In this document: positions 16,470 to 24,412 of the stretch, in pieces
Position numbering within the stretch: position 1 is the first letter of the stretch
Layout of the letters: each line of letters starts with the position of its first letter
Assembly (NCBI GenBank): GCA_035308025.1
Contig: DATGHL010000012.1
Location: 124,001 to 188,000 of the forward strand
Reading direction: 5' to 3'
Origin: Candidatus Binataceae bacterium
GTDB lineage: Bacteria; Desulfobacterota; Binatia; Binatales; Binataceae
Length of the DNA: 64,000 nucleotides
The notes under the pieces: model-generated
The model's database searches: none
What the model saw: the letters and a program-made list of their open reading frames with translations, nothing else
Told to the model about the DNA's origin: nothing
Made by a program: the position numbers and the translations under genes

Positions 16470-17849
16470 ATGGCGGCGGCGGCGGACGACATTCTGAGAC
16501 GGGTTCCACCACAGAATCTTGAGGCTGAGCAATCCGTGCTGGGCGCGGTCCTGCTCGACAACGACGCGATCAACCAGACGATCGAAATCCTGGTCGCGGA
16601 TGATTTCTATCGCGAGTCTCATCGCGAGATCTTCCGCGCGATGGTCGCGCTGGTCGAACGCAACCAGCCGGTCGATGCGATCACACTGACCGAGGCGCTG
16701 CGTACGCGCGGCGTGCTTGAGGGGATTGGCGGGCCGGGTTATATTGCCGAGCTGGCGGCTGGCGTGCCGACCGCCGCCAACGTCGCCCATTATGCGCGGA
16801 TCGTGCGCGAAAAGGCCGTCCTGCGCAGCCTCGCCTCGACCGCGACCGAGATCGCCTCGGGCGCTTACGACGCCCCCACTGATGTCGATCAGTATCTAGA
16901 CGGCGCCGAGCATCGGATCTTCGAAATTTCCGAGCGGCGCATCCGCCAGGCCTTCTTCACGATGCAGGAGGTCACCAAGGCCTCGATCGCGCTGCTCGAA
17001 CGGCTCTACGAACGCAAGGAGCTGGTGACTGGGGTGCCGACTGGCTTCACCGACCTCGACCGGCTGACCGCGGGCTTGCAGCCGGCCGACCTCGTGATTA
17101 TCGCGGCGCGCCCGAGCATGGGCAAAACTGCGCTCGCGCTGAATCTCGCGACCTACGCGGCGACCGAGGCCGACCCCCCCGTCGGCGTCGCGTTTTTTTC
17201 CCTCGAAATGTCGAAAGAGCAGCTCGCCTTGCGGATGCTCTGCGCAGAAGCGCGGGTCGACAGCTCGAAGGCCCGCGCCGGCTTTCTCGGCGAGCGGGAC
17301 TTCCCCAAGCTCGCGCAGGCCGCGGCGCGGCTGTCGGAGGCGCCGATCTATATCGACGATAATTCCGACACCTCACCGCTGGTGCTCAAGGCCAAATGCC
17401 GGCGCCTGATGCGCGAGCGCAACTCGAATCTTGGCCTGATCATCGTCGATTACATGCAATTGATGCGCTCGGCGCGTCCCGGTGAATCGCGCGAAAAGGA
17501 GATCGCCGAAATTTCGCGCTCGCTCAAGGCGCTGGCCAAGGAGCTGCGCGTGCCGGTGATCGCGCTCTCCCAGCTCAACCGCCAGGTCGAGACCCGCCCG
17601 GATCGCCGGCCGCTACTCGCCGACCTGCGTGAGTCGGGCGCGATCGAGCAGGACGCCGACGTCATCGCCTTCATCTATCGCGACGAGATGTACCATCGCG
17701 ACAGCAAGGAGCCCGGGGTTGCCGAGGTGATCATTGCGAAGCAACGCAACGGCCCCACCGGCACTGCGAAGTTGACCTATCTGAGCCAGTACACGCGCTT
17801 CGAGAACTACGCGCCCGAAGCAGACGTCTACGGCGACGCCGAGGGCTAG
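16470..17849 (+). CDS. dnaB: Replicative DNA helicase DnaB
   Basis: A 459-residue hexameric replicative helicase. The N-terminal primase-interacting domain opens with RRVPPQNLEAEQSVLGAVLL. The RecA-like motor has Walker A RPSMGKTALAL at about residue 215, the Walker B region LIIVDYMQLM, and the DnaB motifs SRSLKALAKELRVPVIALSQ and LRESGAIEQDADVI. Length is typical and no intein is present. The ATG at 16470 has a GAGCGAGGTGG-like ribosome site; the frame extends upstream without homology. Confidence 0.96.
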   Translation: MAAAADDILRRVPPQNLEAEQSVLGAVLLDNDAINQTIEILVADDFYRESHREIFRAMVALVERNQPVDAITLTEALRTRGVLEGIGGPGYIAELAAGVPTAANVAHYARIVREKAVLRSLASTATEIASGAYDAPTDVDQYLDGAEHRIFEISERRIRQAFFTMQEVTKASIALLERLYERKELVTGVPTGFTDLDRLTAGLQPADLVIIAARPSMGKTALALNLATYAATEADPPVGVAFFSLEMSKEQLALRMLCAEARVDSSKARAGFLGERDFPKLAQAAARLSEAPIYIDDNSDTSPLVLKAKCRRLMRERNSNLGLIIVDYMQLMRSARPGESREKEIAEISRSLKALAKELRVPVIALSQLNRQVETRPDRRPLLADLRESGAIEQDADVIAFIYRDEMYHRDSKEPGVAEVIIAKQRNGPTGTAKLTYLSQYTRFENYAPEADVYGDAEG

Positions 17850-17939
17850 CACTAGCGGAGCGCAGTTGCCGTGCGGAGCGAGCACAGGGGGCGGCCGAGT
17901 CCGCGAGGCGCGGCCAAGGTCAGGAATCTGCAAGTTGCG

Positions 17940-18470
17940 TCAAGCTTTCAAATCAATGGAGTCTGGCGCACGCCCCGGTTGGTGTTTAACATCACGCGAC
18001 ATCGCGACGCGGTCGAGCCGCGTGAACCCGATCTTCTGGTAGAACGCCTGAGCAGCCGTGTTGGCGGTCTCGACCTGGAGTTCGACCGTGCCGATTCCGC
18101 GTTTCCGGCAATAGTCATCGACGAAGTCGAGCGCCCGGCGGCCAAGGCCGCCCCCGCGGAAGTTGGCGTGGATAAAGAGATCGGTAACGATACCTTCGAG
18201 GCCATTAAATTCGAGGTCGTAGTTGAATGTCAGCACGACATAGCCGACCGCGCGGGCGCCGTCGAGCATGATCCAGACCCGGCCGAGCGCGGGACTGCAC
18301 AAGAGCCGTTCAAGCGCGGGCTTCATCGTGCGCGGATTGAAGCGGATGTGATCGAAACGATAATAAGCGCGAATCAGCGGGATCAGGCTCGGTAGATCGG
18401 CGGGCCGCGCCGCGCGGATTACGACTGCGTCGGAACCGGCGCCTTGGCGATCGAGCTTTTTCATAGACAT
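17940..18470 (-). CDS. GNAT family N-acetyltransferase
   Basis: A 176-residue acetyl-CoA-dependent transferase. The acetyl-CoA pyrophosphate-binding motif A is visible as ANFRGGGLGRRALDFVDDY, preceded by the beta strand EGIVTDLFIH and followed by AAQAFYQKIGFTR, the standard GNAT C-terminal pattern. The acceptor is unknown. It lies about 75 bp downstream of hrcA on the same strand and may be its distal operon partner in place of grpE-dnaK. Confidence 0.87.
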   Translation of the reverse strand: MSMKKLDRQGAGSDAVVIRAARPADLPSLIPLIRAYYRFDHIRFNPRTMKPALERLLCSPALGRVWIMLDGARAVGYVVLTFNYDLEFNGLEGIVTDLFIHANFRGGGLGRRALDFVDDYCRKRGIGTVELQVETANTAAQAFYQKIGFTRLDRVAMSRDVKHQPGRAPDSIDLKA

Positions 18471-18544
18471 TTAGGACTGTCGGCGACGACGCGATATTCC
18501 CGCAGGATTGAGAAGAGAGGAGCTAAGTCGCGGGCGGCGTAGAT

Positions 18545-19579
18545 TCAGTGATCGAGGACGCGCGAGAGCGCTTTCGCTGTGTAGGTGACGAGCGGAATCA
18601 CGCGCTCGTAATCCATCCGCGTCGGGCCGAGGACGGCCAGGCTGCCGAGCGGGGTCGTACCGCTGGCGTAAGAGGCGGCAATCACGCTGAAGCCGGCGAG
18701 CCGCGCGTCGACGTTTTCCGCGCCGATCGAGACGATCGCCCCACTCTGCCGCAGCGTCCGCTCGAGCAGGTCGAGCAGCGCGGTCTTGTCCTCGAGGGCC
18801 CGCAAGAGCTCGCGCAGCTTGTCGCGGTCGGCAAACTCGGGTTGCTCGAGGGCTTTGAGGCTGCCCTCGACATACACTTCCGCGGTGGCGCCGATCCGCG
18901 TGACCGCGCCGCCAAGGGTCAGCGCCGCGCGCATGAAACGGTCGTAATTGGCGCGGTCCTCGCGCAGGCTCTTCTCGATCCATTCGCGCGCCTGTTCAAG
19001 CGTGCGTCCGGCCAGCGACTCGTTCAGATACGCCGCCATCCGGTCGAGTTCCGCCTGCTGATAATCCTGGTCGGCGGCGACAAGCCGATTCTCGATAGGC
19101 CCGGCGGCCGCGACGAAAACCGCGAGCACCTGCCGCTCGCGCAGCCGGATAAACTGCACCCGCTCGATCGTGACCGCGAGCGGACGCGGCGCCGTCACCA
19201 GCGCGGCCTGCCCGGTCATCAGCGCGAGCAGCCGCGAGGTATCGCGAATGACGCCGTTGAGGTCGAGCGGCGGTGCCGAATAATGCAGCTCGATCTGCGC
19301 GCGATCGCTGAACGGAATCGGCGCGGCCAGATGATCGACGTAATAGCGGAAGGCGCGTTCGGTCGGGATGCGGCCGGCCGAGGTATGGGGCTGGGTCAGA
19401 AAGCCCGCCTCTTCGAGCTCGCCCATCAGGTTACGCACCATCGCGGCGCGCACGCCGAGCGAGCGATGCTGCGCCAGATGTTGCGAGCCGACCGGCTCGG
19501 CGCTCGCGATAAACTCCTCCACCGCCGCCAGCAAGAGCGCGTGTTGGCGTTGGCTGAGCTCCTTGCTGCTGCTTTCCAT
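18545..19579 (-). CDS. hrcA: Heat-inducible transcription repressor HrcA
   Basis: A 344-residue repressor that normally binds CIRCE elements ahead of groESL and dnaK operons and is kept active by GroEL. The N-terminal winged helix includes LSQRQHALLLAAVEEFIASA and EPVGSQHLAQHRSLGV, and HTSAGRIPTERAFRYYVDHL is the classic HrcA signature. The GAF-like and C-terminal domains follow. grpE and dnaK are not next to it, unlike in many bacteria, and no CIRCE sequence is visible upstream. Instead a 45 bp element shared with the ferredoxin operon lies 65 bp before the start. Confidence 0.94.
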   Translation of the reverse strand: MESSSKELSQRQHALLLAAVEEFIASAEPVGSQHLAQHRSLGVRAAMVRNLMGELEEAGFLTQPHTSAGRIPTERAFRYYVDHLAAPIPFSDRAQIELHYSAPPLDLNGVIRDTSRLLALMTGQAALVTAPRPLAVTIERVQFIRLRERQVLAVFVAAAGPIENRLVAADQDYQQAELDRMAAYLNESLAGRTLEQAREWIEKSLREDRANYDRFMRAALTLGGAVTRIGATAEVYVEGSLKALEQPEFADRDKLRELLRALEDKTALLDLLERTLRQSGAIVSIGAENVDARLAGFSVIAASYASGTTPLGSLAVLGPTRMDYERVIPLVTYTAKALSRVLDH

Positions 19580-19644
19580 CGGCGTAGGTCGTTACCGGCC
19601 GCGCGATGCTGCCGCGATGATCCAGCATCGGTCTGGCCCTCAGT

Positions 19645-19689
19645 GATTGTCGTATATGGAGCGACAGTGACACAAGGGCAATCGTTCAC
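19645..19689 (-). promoter_or_regulatory. Shared 45 bp element, hrcA copy
   Basis: A 45 bp sequence with 41 identities to 21350-21394, in the same orientation relative to the downstream gene. Its core ATTGTCG-N9-CGACAGT is a near-palindrome, and the other half carries CGATTGCCCTTGTGT on the minus strand. It lies 65 bp upstream of hrcA. Best read as an operator or promoter-operator shared by two transcription units. Confidence 0.6.
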
Positions 19690-19798
19690 TAGCCCCGGTG
19701 ACGCCCAAGAATTCGCTCGCGATGACGCCGCGGGATGGCGGCTTGCGTACGCGGCCGCGCCCCTGCGTTAGCCGCAGTCTGCGAACTCCAGCGTCGAT

Positions 19799-21103
19799 TT
19801 AGTTGAACGCTTCTTTGCCCGCCGCGTGGTCCAACCAGGTGCGCACGCCTTCGTTGAGCGGCTCGCTGCTCAGCGGTTCGCCCGGCTCGAAGACGATCGG
19901 CACGGTGCCCATGCCGGCGACTTGACCCGCAGCCCACTCTGATGGCTGCGATCGATCCAACTCGAACTCGGGAATCCGCTTAAGAAATTCCTCGAGCACG
20001 ATTTTGGACTCTACCCGCAGGACGTGCGCGCCCAGGCATCGATGGATTCCAGTCCCAAGGCCGAGATGCTTGTTCGGGCTGCGATCGGCGATAAGCGTAT
20101 CGGGATACGGAAAGACGCGCGGGTCGCGATTCGCAATCGGCGCCATGAGCATCGCGTATTGGCCGGCCTTCATTGGCACGTCAGCTATCGTAACGTCTTC
20201 CTTGATCAGGCGGCCGACCGAAGCCGGCGCATAGTAGCGCAGGAACTCGTCGATGGCGGTCGGGATGACGCGCGGATCGCGGGTGAGGCGATGGCGCAGT
20301 TCGAGGTCCCAGGCGAGGCGCCATAACGCCGTCGCGATAAGCTTGCTGGTGTTGTCGATACCGCCGAGGAGCAGCGTGGTGCAGAAGCCGAGGAGCTCGG
20401 TCTGGTTGAGGTAGTCGCCGTCAATCTTGGCCTGCACGACGCGTGAGAGGACGTCCTCGCCCGGATTGGCGCGCCGATCTTCGATCACTTTTTCGAAGTA
20501 GGCGTACATCTCCTTGATCTTGACGCCAGCGGCTTCGGGATCGGTGAAACTGCCGTGCGAAAGCGCCCACGTCCAACTGAAGAAGCGCGGTCCAAGCTCA
20601 GCCGGTAGGCCCATAATGACTGCAGTCAGGATCGCTGGAACCGGATTGCCGATGATCTTGGCGACGTCGGCACTGCCGCTTTGAATGATACCGTCGATCA
20701 GACTGTTGACGTTGTCGCGCAGCAGGCGGGTGAAATCGACTACTTTCCCGGGCGAGAAAGGTTCGTTGACCAGCAGGCGCGCGCGCTTGTGCGCGGGATC
20801 GTCCTGACCCGCCAGCATCAGCGGTTCGTTCACCCCATAGCTGGGGAAGGTGACCGCATCATTGGAGAATGCGGTCGTGTTGTGCATCGCGTCGAGCACT
20901 TCCGGGTAACCGGTGATCACCCAGAAGCCGTTGTAAGCCTCGCTCCAGCCAATCGGCCGGTTGGCTTCAACGCTCTCATCGCGCAGCGCCTCGTAAAATG
21001 CGTTCGGCGTGCCATCGGGCCCGATCGGCGGATGGATATGATCGAAATTGGAGTACAAGCTGTGGCCGTTTGCGCCGGCCGCGATCGCAGTCGCCTCGCT
21101 CAT
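19799..21103 (-). CDS. Cytochrome P450
   Basis: A 434-residue soluble bacterial P450 monooxygenase. The haem-thiolate loop HLGLGTGIHRCLGAHVLR places the axial ligand at Cys356. The I-helix oxygen-activating region reads LLLGGIDNTSKL, with Asn following the Asp, and the ExxR helix lies earlier in the protein. No membrane anchor is present. It is preceded by a ferredoxin gene 14 bp away, its likely electron donor; no reductase gene is adjacent. The substrate cannot be told from sequence; the fold resembles actinobacterial steroid and terpenoid P450s only in a general way. Confidence 0.93.
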   Translation of the reverse strand: MSEATAIAAGANGHSLYSNFDHIHPPIGPDGTPNAFYEALRDESVEANRPIGWSEAYNGFWVITGYPEVLDAMHNTTAFSNDAVTFPSYGVNEPLMLAGQDDPAHKRARLLVNEPFSPGKVVDFTRLLRDNVNSLIDGIIQSGSADVAKIIGNPVPAILTAVIMGLPAELGPRFFSWTWALSHGSFTDPEAAGVKIKEMYAYFEKVIEDRRANPGEDVLSRVVQAKIDGDYLNQTELLGFCTTLLLGGIDNTSKLIATALWRLAWDLELRHRLTRDPRVIPTAIDEFLRYYAPASVGRLIKEDVTIADVPMKAGQYAMLMAPIANRDPRVFPYPDTLIADRSPNKHLGLGTGIHRCLGAHVLRVESKIVLEEFLKRIPEFELDRSQPSEWAAGQVAGMGTVPIVFEPGEPLSSEPLNEGVRTWLDHAAGKEAFN

Positions 21104-21117
21104 GATTTTGTCCTCGT

Positions 21118-21324
21118 TTATTTTTCTTCGACGAACCTAAGGGCACCCTCGGGGCAACCGGCGACCGCATTTTTGGTTCTGCGCAAAAGATCCGGCTCGT
21201 CCGGACCGACCTCGCGCAGAATCCGAGTGCGTCCGACATCATCGCCGGGTTCGAAGACCTCGGGCGCGGCGAGGTAACACTTGCCGTGTCCGACACAAAT
21301 TTCGAGGTCGACCTCTACCTTCAT
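21118..21324 (-). CDS. P450-type 3Fe-4S ferredoxin
   Basis: A 68-residue ferredoxin with CVGHGKC (Cys10, His13, Cys16) and a remote Cys57 in AGCPEGA. His at the second cluster position is typical of P450-linked 3Fe-4S ferredoxins of actinobacteria. It passes electrons to the neighbouring P450, with which it forms an operon. The ATG at 21324 is preceded by GAGGAGAG at seven bases. Transcription probably depends on the 45 bp element 25 bp upstream. Confidence 0.92.
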   Translation of the reverse strand: MKVEVDLEICVGHGKCYLAAPEVFEPGDDVGRTRILREVGPDEPDLLRRTKNAVAGCPEGALRFVEEK

Positions 21325-21349
21325 GGCGAACTCTCCTCAGTGCGGCGAT

Positions 21350-21394
21350 GATTGTCGTATATGAAGCAACAGTCACACAAGGGCAATCGCTCAC
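21350..21394 (-). promoter_or_regulatory. Shared 45 bp element, ferredoxin-P450 copy
   Basis: The second copy of the element found before hrcA, differing at four positions. It sits 25 bp before the ferredoxin start. A TATACG box lies 19 bp from TTGCCC on the coding strand, so it could contain the promoter; two of the four changes fall in the palindromic arm or its spacer. Confidence 0.6.
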
Positions 21395-21514
21395 CACAGT
21401 GGCGACACGGCCTACCAGCAATGCTCGCTCGCCCGCTTGCTACTTCCAAGTGCTAGCGCAAGCGTGATCCAATAGGATGCGCACGGACGAAAATCTAAAA
21501 GGAGCTACATTTCG

Positions 21515-21739
21515 ATGGCATGGAATCAGGACCTGAGCGATTTCGATGAAGCAAATAATGATCGGGTCAAAATTGAAAAGAAGCTTGCGGTCCCCTGCCG
21601 GACATGCGAGCACATTTTCGGACGGCTGCGTCTGACTTGGATTTTCTGTGTCCATTGCAACAAAGGCGTCTGTATGGGAGAGCATGGGCTACAGAAGCCA
21701 AATTCCAGAATCACCAAATGCGTGGAGCATTGGGATTGA
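21515..21739 (+). CDS. Small Cys-rich, probably zinc-binding protein
   Basis: A 74-residue protein with an acidic N-terminus and paired cysteines: CRTC at 28-31, CVHC at 45-48, then Cys53 and Cys69. The spacing suggests one or two zinc sites. An AAAGGAG ribosome site lies about ten bases before the ATG, and a good stem-loop follows the stop, both supporting a real gene. I do not recognise the family; a role in protein or nucleic-acid binding is a guess only. Confidence 0.55.
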   Translation: MAWNQDLSDFDEANNDRVKIEKKLAVPCRTCEHIFGRLRLTWIFCVHCNKGVCMGEHGLQKPNSRITKCVEHWD

Positions 21740-21746
21740 CACTCAA

Positions 21747-21772
21747 AACCGCCTGCCGCAAGGCGGTTGTTT
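21747..21772 (+). terminator. Stem-loop terminator after the Cys-rich gene
   Basis: AACCGCC (21747-21753) pairs with GGCGGTT (21762-21768) around an eight-base loop and is followed by GTTTC. The T-run is short. The 3' arm overlaps the -35 box of the tRNA promoter. Confidence 0.55.
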
Positions 21773-21795
21773 CAAGCGATTGGAAACGATACAAA
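21767..21795 (+). promoter_or_regulatory. Probable tRNA-Asp promoter
   Basis: TTGTTT (21767-21772) and TACAAA (21790-21795) are spaced by 17 bp. The predicted start is about 21802, eight bases before the mature tRNA 5' end. Confidence 0.5.
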
Positions 21796-21809
21796 GTATG
21801 GTTCGCGGC

Positions 21810-21887
21810 GGGGTCGTAGTTCAGCCCGGTTAGAACGCCGGCCTGTCACGTCGGAAGTCGTGGGTTCAAATCCCATCGGCCCCGCCA
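21810..21887 (+). tRNA. tRNA-Asp (GTC)
   Basis: A complete 78-base tRNA with encoded CCA. The acceptor stem pairs GGGGTCG with CGGCCCC (one T-G pair). The anticodon stem CCGGC/GTCGG frames the loop CTGTCAC, with anticodon GTC at 21845-21847, and the T-loop reads GGGTTCAAATCCC. It lies about 53 bp before rplM on the same strand and might be co-transcribed with the ribosomal protein genes. Confidence 0.97.
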
Positions 21888-21940
21888 GATTATGTCGCAT
21901 CGAGTGCCCCTTACGCCTTCGATGCCAAGGTTGCGCAGAG

Positions 21941-22387
21941 TTGAAGCTGACCGAACAGACCAAAAGTATCTCGCATGAAAATGCGCTCAAAGGCCGCCGC
22001 TGGGTCCTGATCGATGCCGACGGGCGCGCCTTGGGACGGGTCGCGTCGCGCGCGGCCAGCGTCCTGCGCGGCAAGCATCGCCCGGATTTCACGCCGCATC
22101 AGGATGCCGGCGATTTCGTGATCATTATCAATGCAGCGCGCGTGAAGCTGACCGGCACAAAGCTCGTGGACAAGCTCTATCATCGGCACACCGATTATCC
22201 GGGCGGTCTGAAGACCACAACGGCCGGCAAGATCCTCGCGGTCAAGCCCGAGCGGCTGCTCGAAACCGCAGTGCGCGGTATGCTGCCGAAGAATCGGCTC
22301 GGACGGCGGCTCTTCACCAAGCTCAAGGTCTATCGCAGCGCGGAACATCCGCATGCGGCGCAACAACCAGAAACGATGGCGCTTTAG
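21941..22387 (+). CDS. rplM: 50S ribosomal protein L13, TTG start
   Basis: A 148-residue uL13, an early-assembly protein of the large subunit. [20 protein letters not shown], the stretch [19 protein letters not shown], and [20 protein letters not shown] match the family end to end. No ATG lies in frame before the conserved core, so translation must begin at a rare codon. TTG at 21941 gives an N-terminus of the expected length, although the preceding Shine-Dalgarno is poor. It forms the usual pair with rpsI 43 bp downstream. Confidence 0.94.
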   Translation: MKLTEQTKSISHENALKGRRWVLIDADGRALGRVASRAASVLRGKHRPDFTPHQDAGDFVIIINAARVKLTGTKLVDKLYHRHTDYPGGLKTTTAGKILAVKPERLLETAVRGMLPKNRLGRRLFTKLKVYRSAEHPHAAQQPETMAL

Positions 22388-22430
22388 AACGGCGACGCCT
22401 GTCAGCAGACTTCAGTATTAGGAATCAGGG

Positions 22431-22829
22431 ATGCCGGAAAAGAAAAATCTCATCAGAACCGTCGGGCGGCGCAAGACGGCGGTCGCCAGCGTGCGCCTCT
22501 TCCCCGGCGCGGGATCGATCACCGTCAATGCGCGGACGCTCGAAGAATACTTTCCGCGCGACACCTCGCGCATGCGCATCCTCGAAGCCTTCGAGCTGAC
22601 CGAGACCAAAGGGCAGTTTGACGCGATCGTAAGCGTGCGCGGCGGCGGCATATCGGCGCAGGCCGACGCGGTTCGCCATGGGATCTCGCGCGCCCTGGTG
22701 CGGTCCTCGGAGACGCTGCGGCCGGTGCTGCGCAAGGGCGGCCTGCTCACGCGCGACCCGCGCGAGGTCGAGCGCAAGAAGTACGGTCATCACAAAGCCC
22801 GCAAGCGTCCTCAATACTCGAAGCGCTAG
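22431..22829 (+). CDS. rpsI: 30S ribosomal protein S9
   Basis: A 132-residue uS9. The N-terminal [16 protein letters not shown] and the basic tail [17 protein letters not shown] that reaches into the ribosomal P site are both present. It follows rplM, the conserved order in bacteria. The ATG at 22431 gives the typical N-terminus. Confidence 0.97.
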   Translation: MPEKKNLIRTVGRRKTAVASVRLFPGAGSITVNARTLEEYFPRDTSRMRILEAFELTETKGQFDAIVSVRGGGISAQADAVRHGISRALVRSSETLRPVLRKGGLLTRDPREVERKKYGHHKARKRPQYSKR

Positions 22830-22877
22830 CGAAGGTCATCACAAGCTGGGCTGGTTCATTCGGAACGGCAGCTGTGC

Positions 22878-22930
22878 GAAAAATCCGGGATTCCCTTCGA
22901 CAGGCTCAGGGCGGGCTTTCGCTTAGGCAG
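22878..22930. repeat. Possible dispersed extragenic motif
   Basis: The intergenic stretch holds TTCCCTTCGACAGGCTCAGG followed by GCGGGCTTTCGCT. Similar CTTCGACAGGCTCAGG motifs occur as dispersed intergenic repeats in other bacterial genomes, as far as I remember. Only one copy is visible here, so its repeat status cannot be shown from the window. Confidence 0.25.
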
Positions 22931-23107
22931 CCTTCGCTCAGTAATGACACAAAGTGGCTTAGTGCTACGGAAAGTAGCGATGTGCTTTCGCGTGGGAATG
23001 CCGCCTGTTGATAGGCTCGCGGCGGCGTAGCTGGATACCTATACGGATTGATGCTAATTTCGTTGCTCTGTCGTTAACTCTTCCCGCAGCGATAGAGGTT
23101 CCCTGAA

Positions 23108-24163
23108 ATGGCTCCATCTGATCGGGTCAAAGTCGCGGTACTGGGTGCGTCCGGCTACTCGGGAATCGAGGCGGTGCGCATCCTCGCGAGCCATCCGTTC
23201 GTCGAGGTCGCGATGGTCACGTCGGAGCATTACGCCGGGCGCGAAGTGGCAGAGGTTTATCGCCACCTGTGCGGCATCGACCTGCCACCCTTCGAGGAGC
23301 TGCGTGACGACACGATCAAGGGCCGCGCGGAGGTGGTTATCTCGTGCCTGCCGGAGCGGATCGGCGCCCCGATTCTAGCGTCGCTGGTCGGCGCCGGCGT
23401 CAAGGTGATCGACGTTTCCGCGGATTTCCGCCTGCATGATCCGGCCGCCTATCGGCAGACCTATGGCGCCGATCATCCTGCGCCTGCGTTGCTCAAGGAG
23501 GCGGTTTACGGCCTCAGCGAATTCCATCGACGCGAGCTGCGCGAGGCCCGGCTCGTTGCGAATCCGGGCTGCTACCCGACCGGGGCGCTGCTGGGAATCA
23601 TTCCGCTGATCAAGCGCGACCTAATCGACCCTTCTTCAATCGTGATCGACGCCAAATCGGGCACTACCGGGGCGCGTCGGCAGGCCGCGGTCGAGCAGCT
23701 TTTCGCCGAGGTCAACGAGAACTTCCGCGCCTACAAAGTCGGCAACCATCGTCATGTGCCGGAGATGGAGCAGGAGATCGGCGCCGCGCTCGGGCGCGAG
23801 ATCACGGTGATGTTCGTGCCCCATCTGTTGCCGGTCACGCGCGGCATCCTGAGTTCGATTTTTATGCGCCCGCGCGCGGGCACCAATGAGCAGGACGTGC
23901 GCGCGGCCTTCGAGGCGAGCTTTGCGAAATCGCGCTTCCTGCGGATCCTTAAGGCGGGTGAGCTGCCCGAGCTGCGCAACGTCCGCGCGACGAATTTCTG
24001 CGAATTGTCATTCACGCTCGATCGCCGCACGCAGACGCTGTGCGTTTTCACCGCGATTGACAACCTCGGCAAGGGCGCCGCCGGTCAGGCGGTGCAGAAT
24101 CTCAACCTGATGCTCGGCTATGACGAAGCGGCCGGACTGCTCGCTACCGCCCCGGTCCCTTAG
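23108..24163 (+). CDS. argC: N-acetyl-gamma-glutamyl-phosphate reductase
   Basis: A 351-residue enzyme for the third step of arginine biosynthesis, NADPH-dependent reduction of N-acetylglutamyl phosphate (EC 1.2.1.38). The nucleotide-binding LGASGYSGIEAVRIL starts the protein. The catalytic Cys lies in VANPGCYPTGALLG, and the substrate-binding late part reads KVGNHRHVPEMEQEI. Length is that of the long ArgC type. No other arg gene is adjacent. Its promoter is somewhere in the 278 bp gap upstream, which otherwise holds only a CCCTTCGACAGGCTCAGG motif. Confidence 0.95.
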   Translation: MAPSDRVKVAVLGASGYSGIEAVRILASHPFVEVAMVTSEHYAGREVAEVYRHLCGIDLPPFEELRDDTIKGRAEVVISCLPERIGAPILASLVGAGVKVIDVSADFRLHDPAAYRQTYGADHPAPALLKEAVYGLSEFHRRELREARLVANPGCYPTGALLGIIPLIKRDLIDPSSIVIDAKSGTTGARRQAAVEQLFAEVNENFRAYKVGNHRHVPEMEQEIGAALGREITVMFVPHLLPVTRGILSSIFMRPRAGTNEQDVRAAFEASFAKSRFLRILKAGELPELRNVRATNFCELSFTLDRRTQTLCVFTAIDNLGKGAAGQAVQNLNLMLGYDEAAGLLATAPVP

Positions 24164-24195
24164 TCGCAGAGACTTAAGATTCGTTCAGCTTGAAT

Positions 24196-24299
24196 CCGAC
24201 CTTTTCGGTCTAGCGGTTCCGGTTCAAGACCGGCCCGTTGCGGCGCGGGAGCATCCCGCCGAATTTGCGCGAATAAGTCCCTCTGGGCGGGCCTTTTTT
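24196..24299 (+). ncRNA. Possible structured RNA or complex argC terminator
   Basis: Four pairings occur in about 100 bases: GACC/GGTC (24198-24210), CCGGT/ACCGG (24219-24233), a GC-rich hairpin CGGGA-GCA-TCCCG (about 24246-24258), and GGCCCG (24232-24237) with CGGGCC (24288-24293). The last closes a larger structure directly before six Ts (24294-24299). It could be a rho-independent terminator for argC with an elaborate stem, or a small RNA. I do not match it to a known riboswitch or sRNA class. Confidence 0.35.
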
Positions 24300-24412
24300 C
24301 TAGTAGCAGATGCGGGCACAGTCCATGCTCCGTTATCTCCCCAGATTGCCGAACGACGTCATGTAAACGGGGCGACGACCCCATGCGTCTAGGCACAAGG
24401 AGGTCCCTGATC

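Noticed and set aside
19580..19700. CIRCE element for HrcA
   Set aside because: No TTAGCACTC or GAGTGCTAA half-site is present; the palindrome there is a different sequence.
18548..19771. 407-codon frame opposite hrcA
   Set aside because: Composition is that of an antisense shadow and it overlaps a certain gene over its full length.
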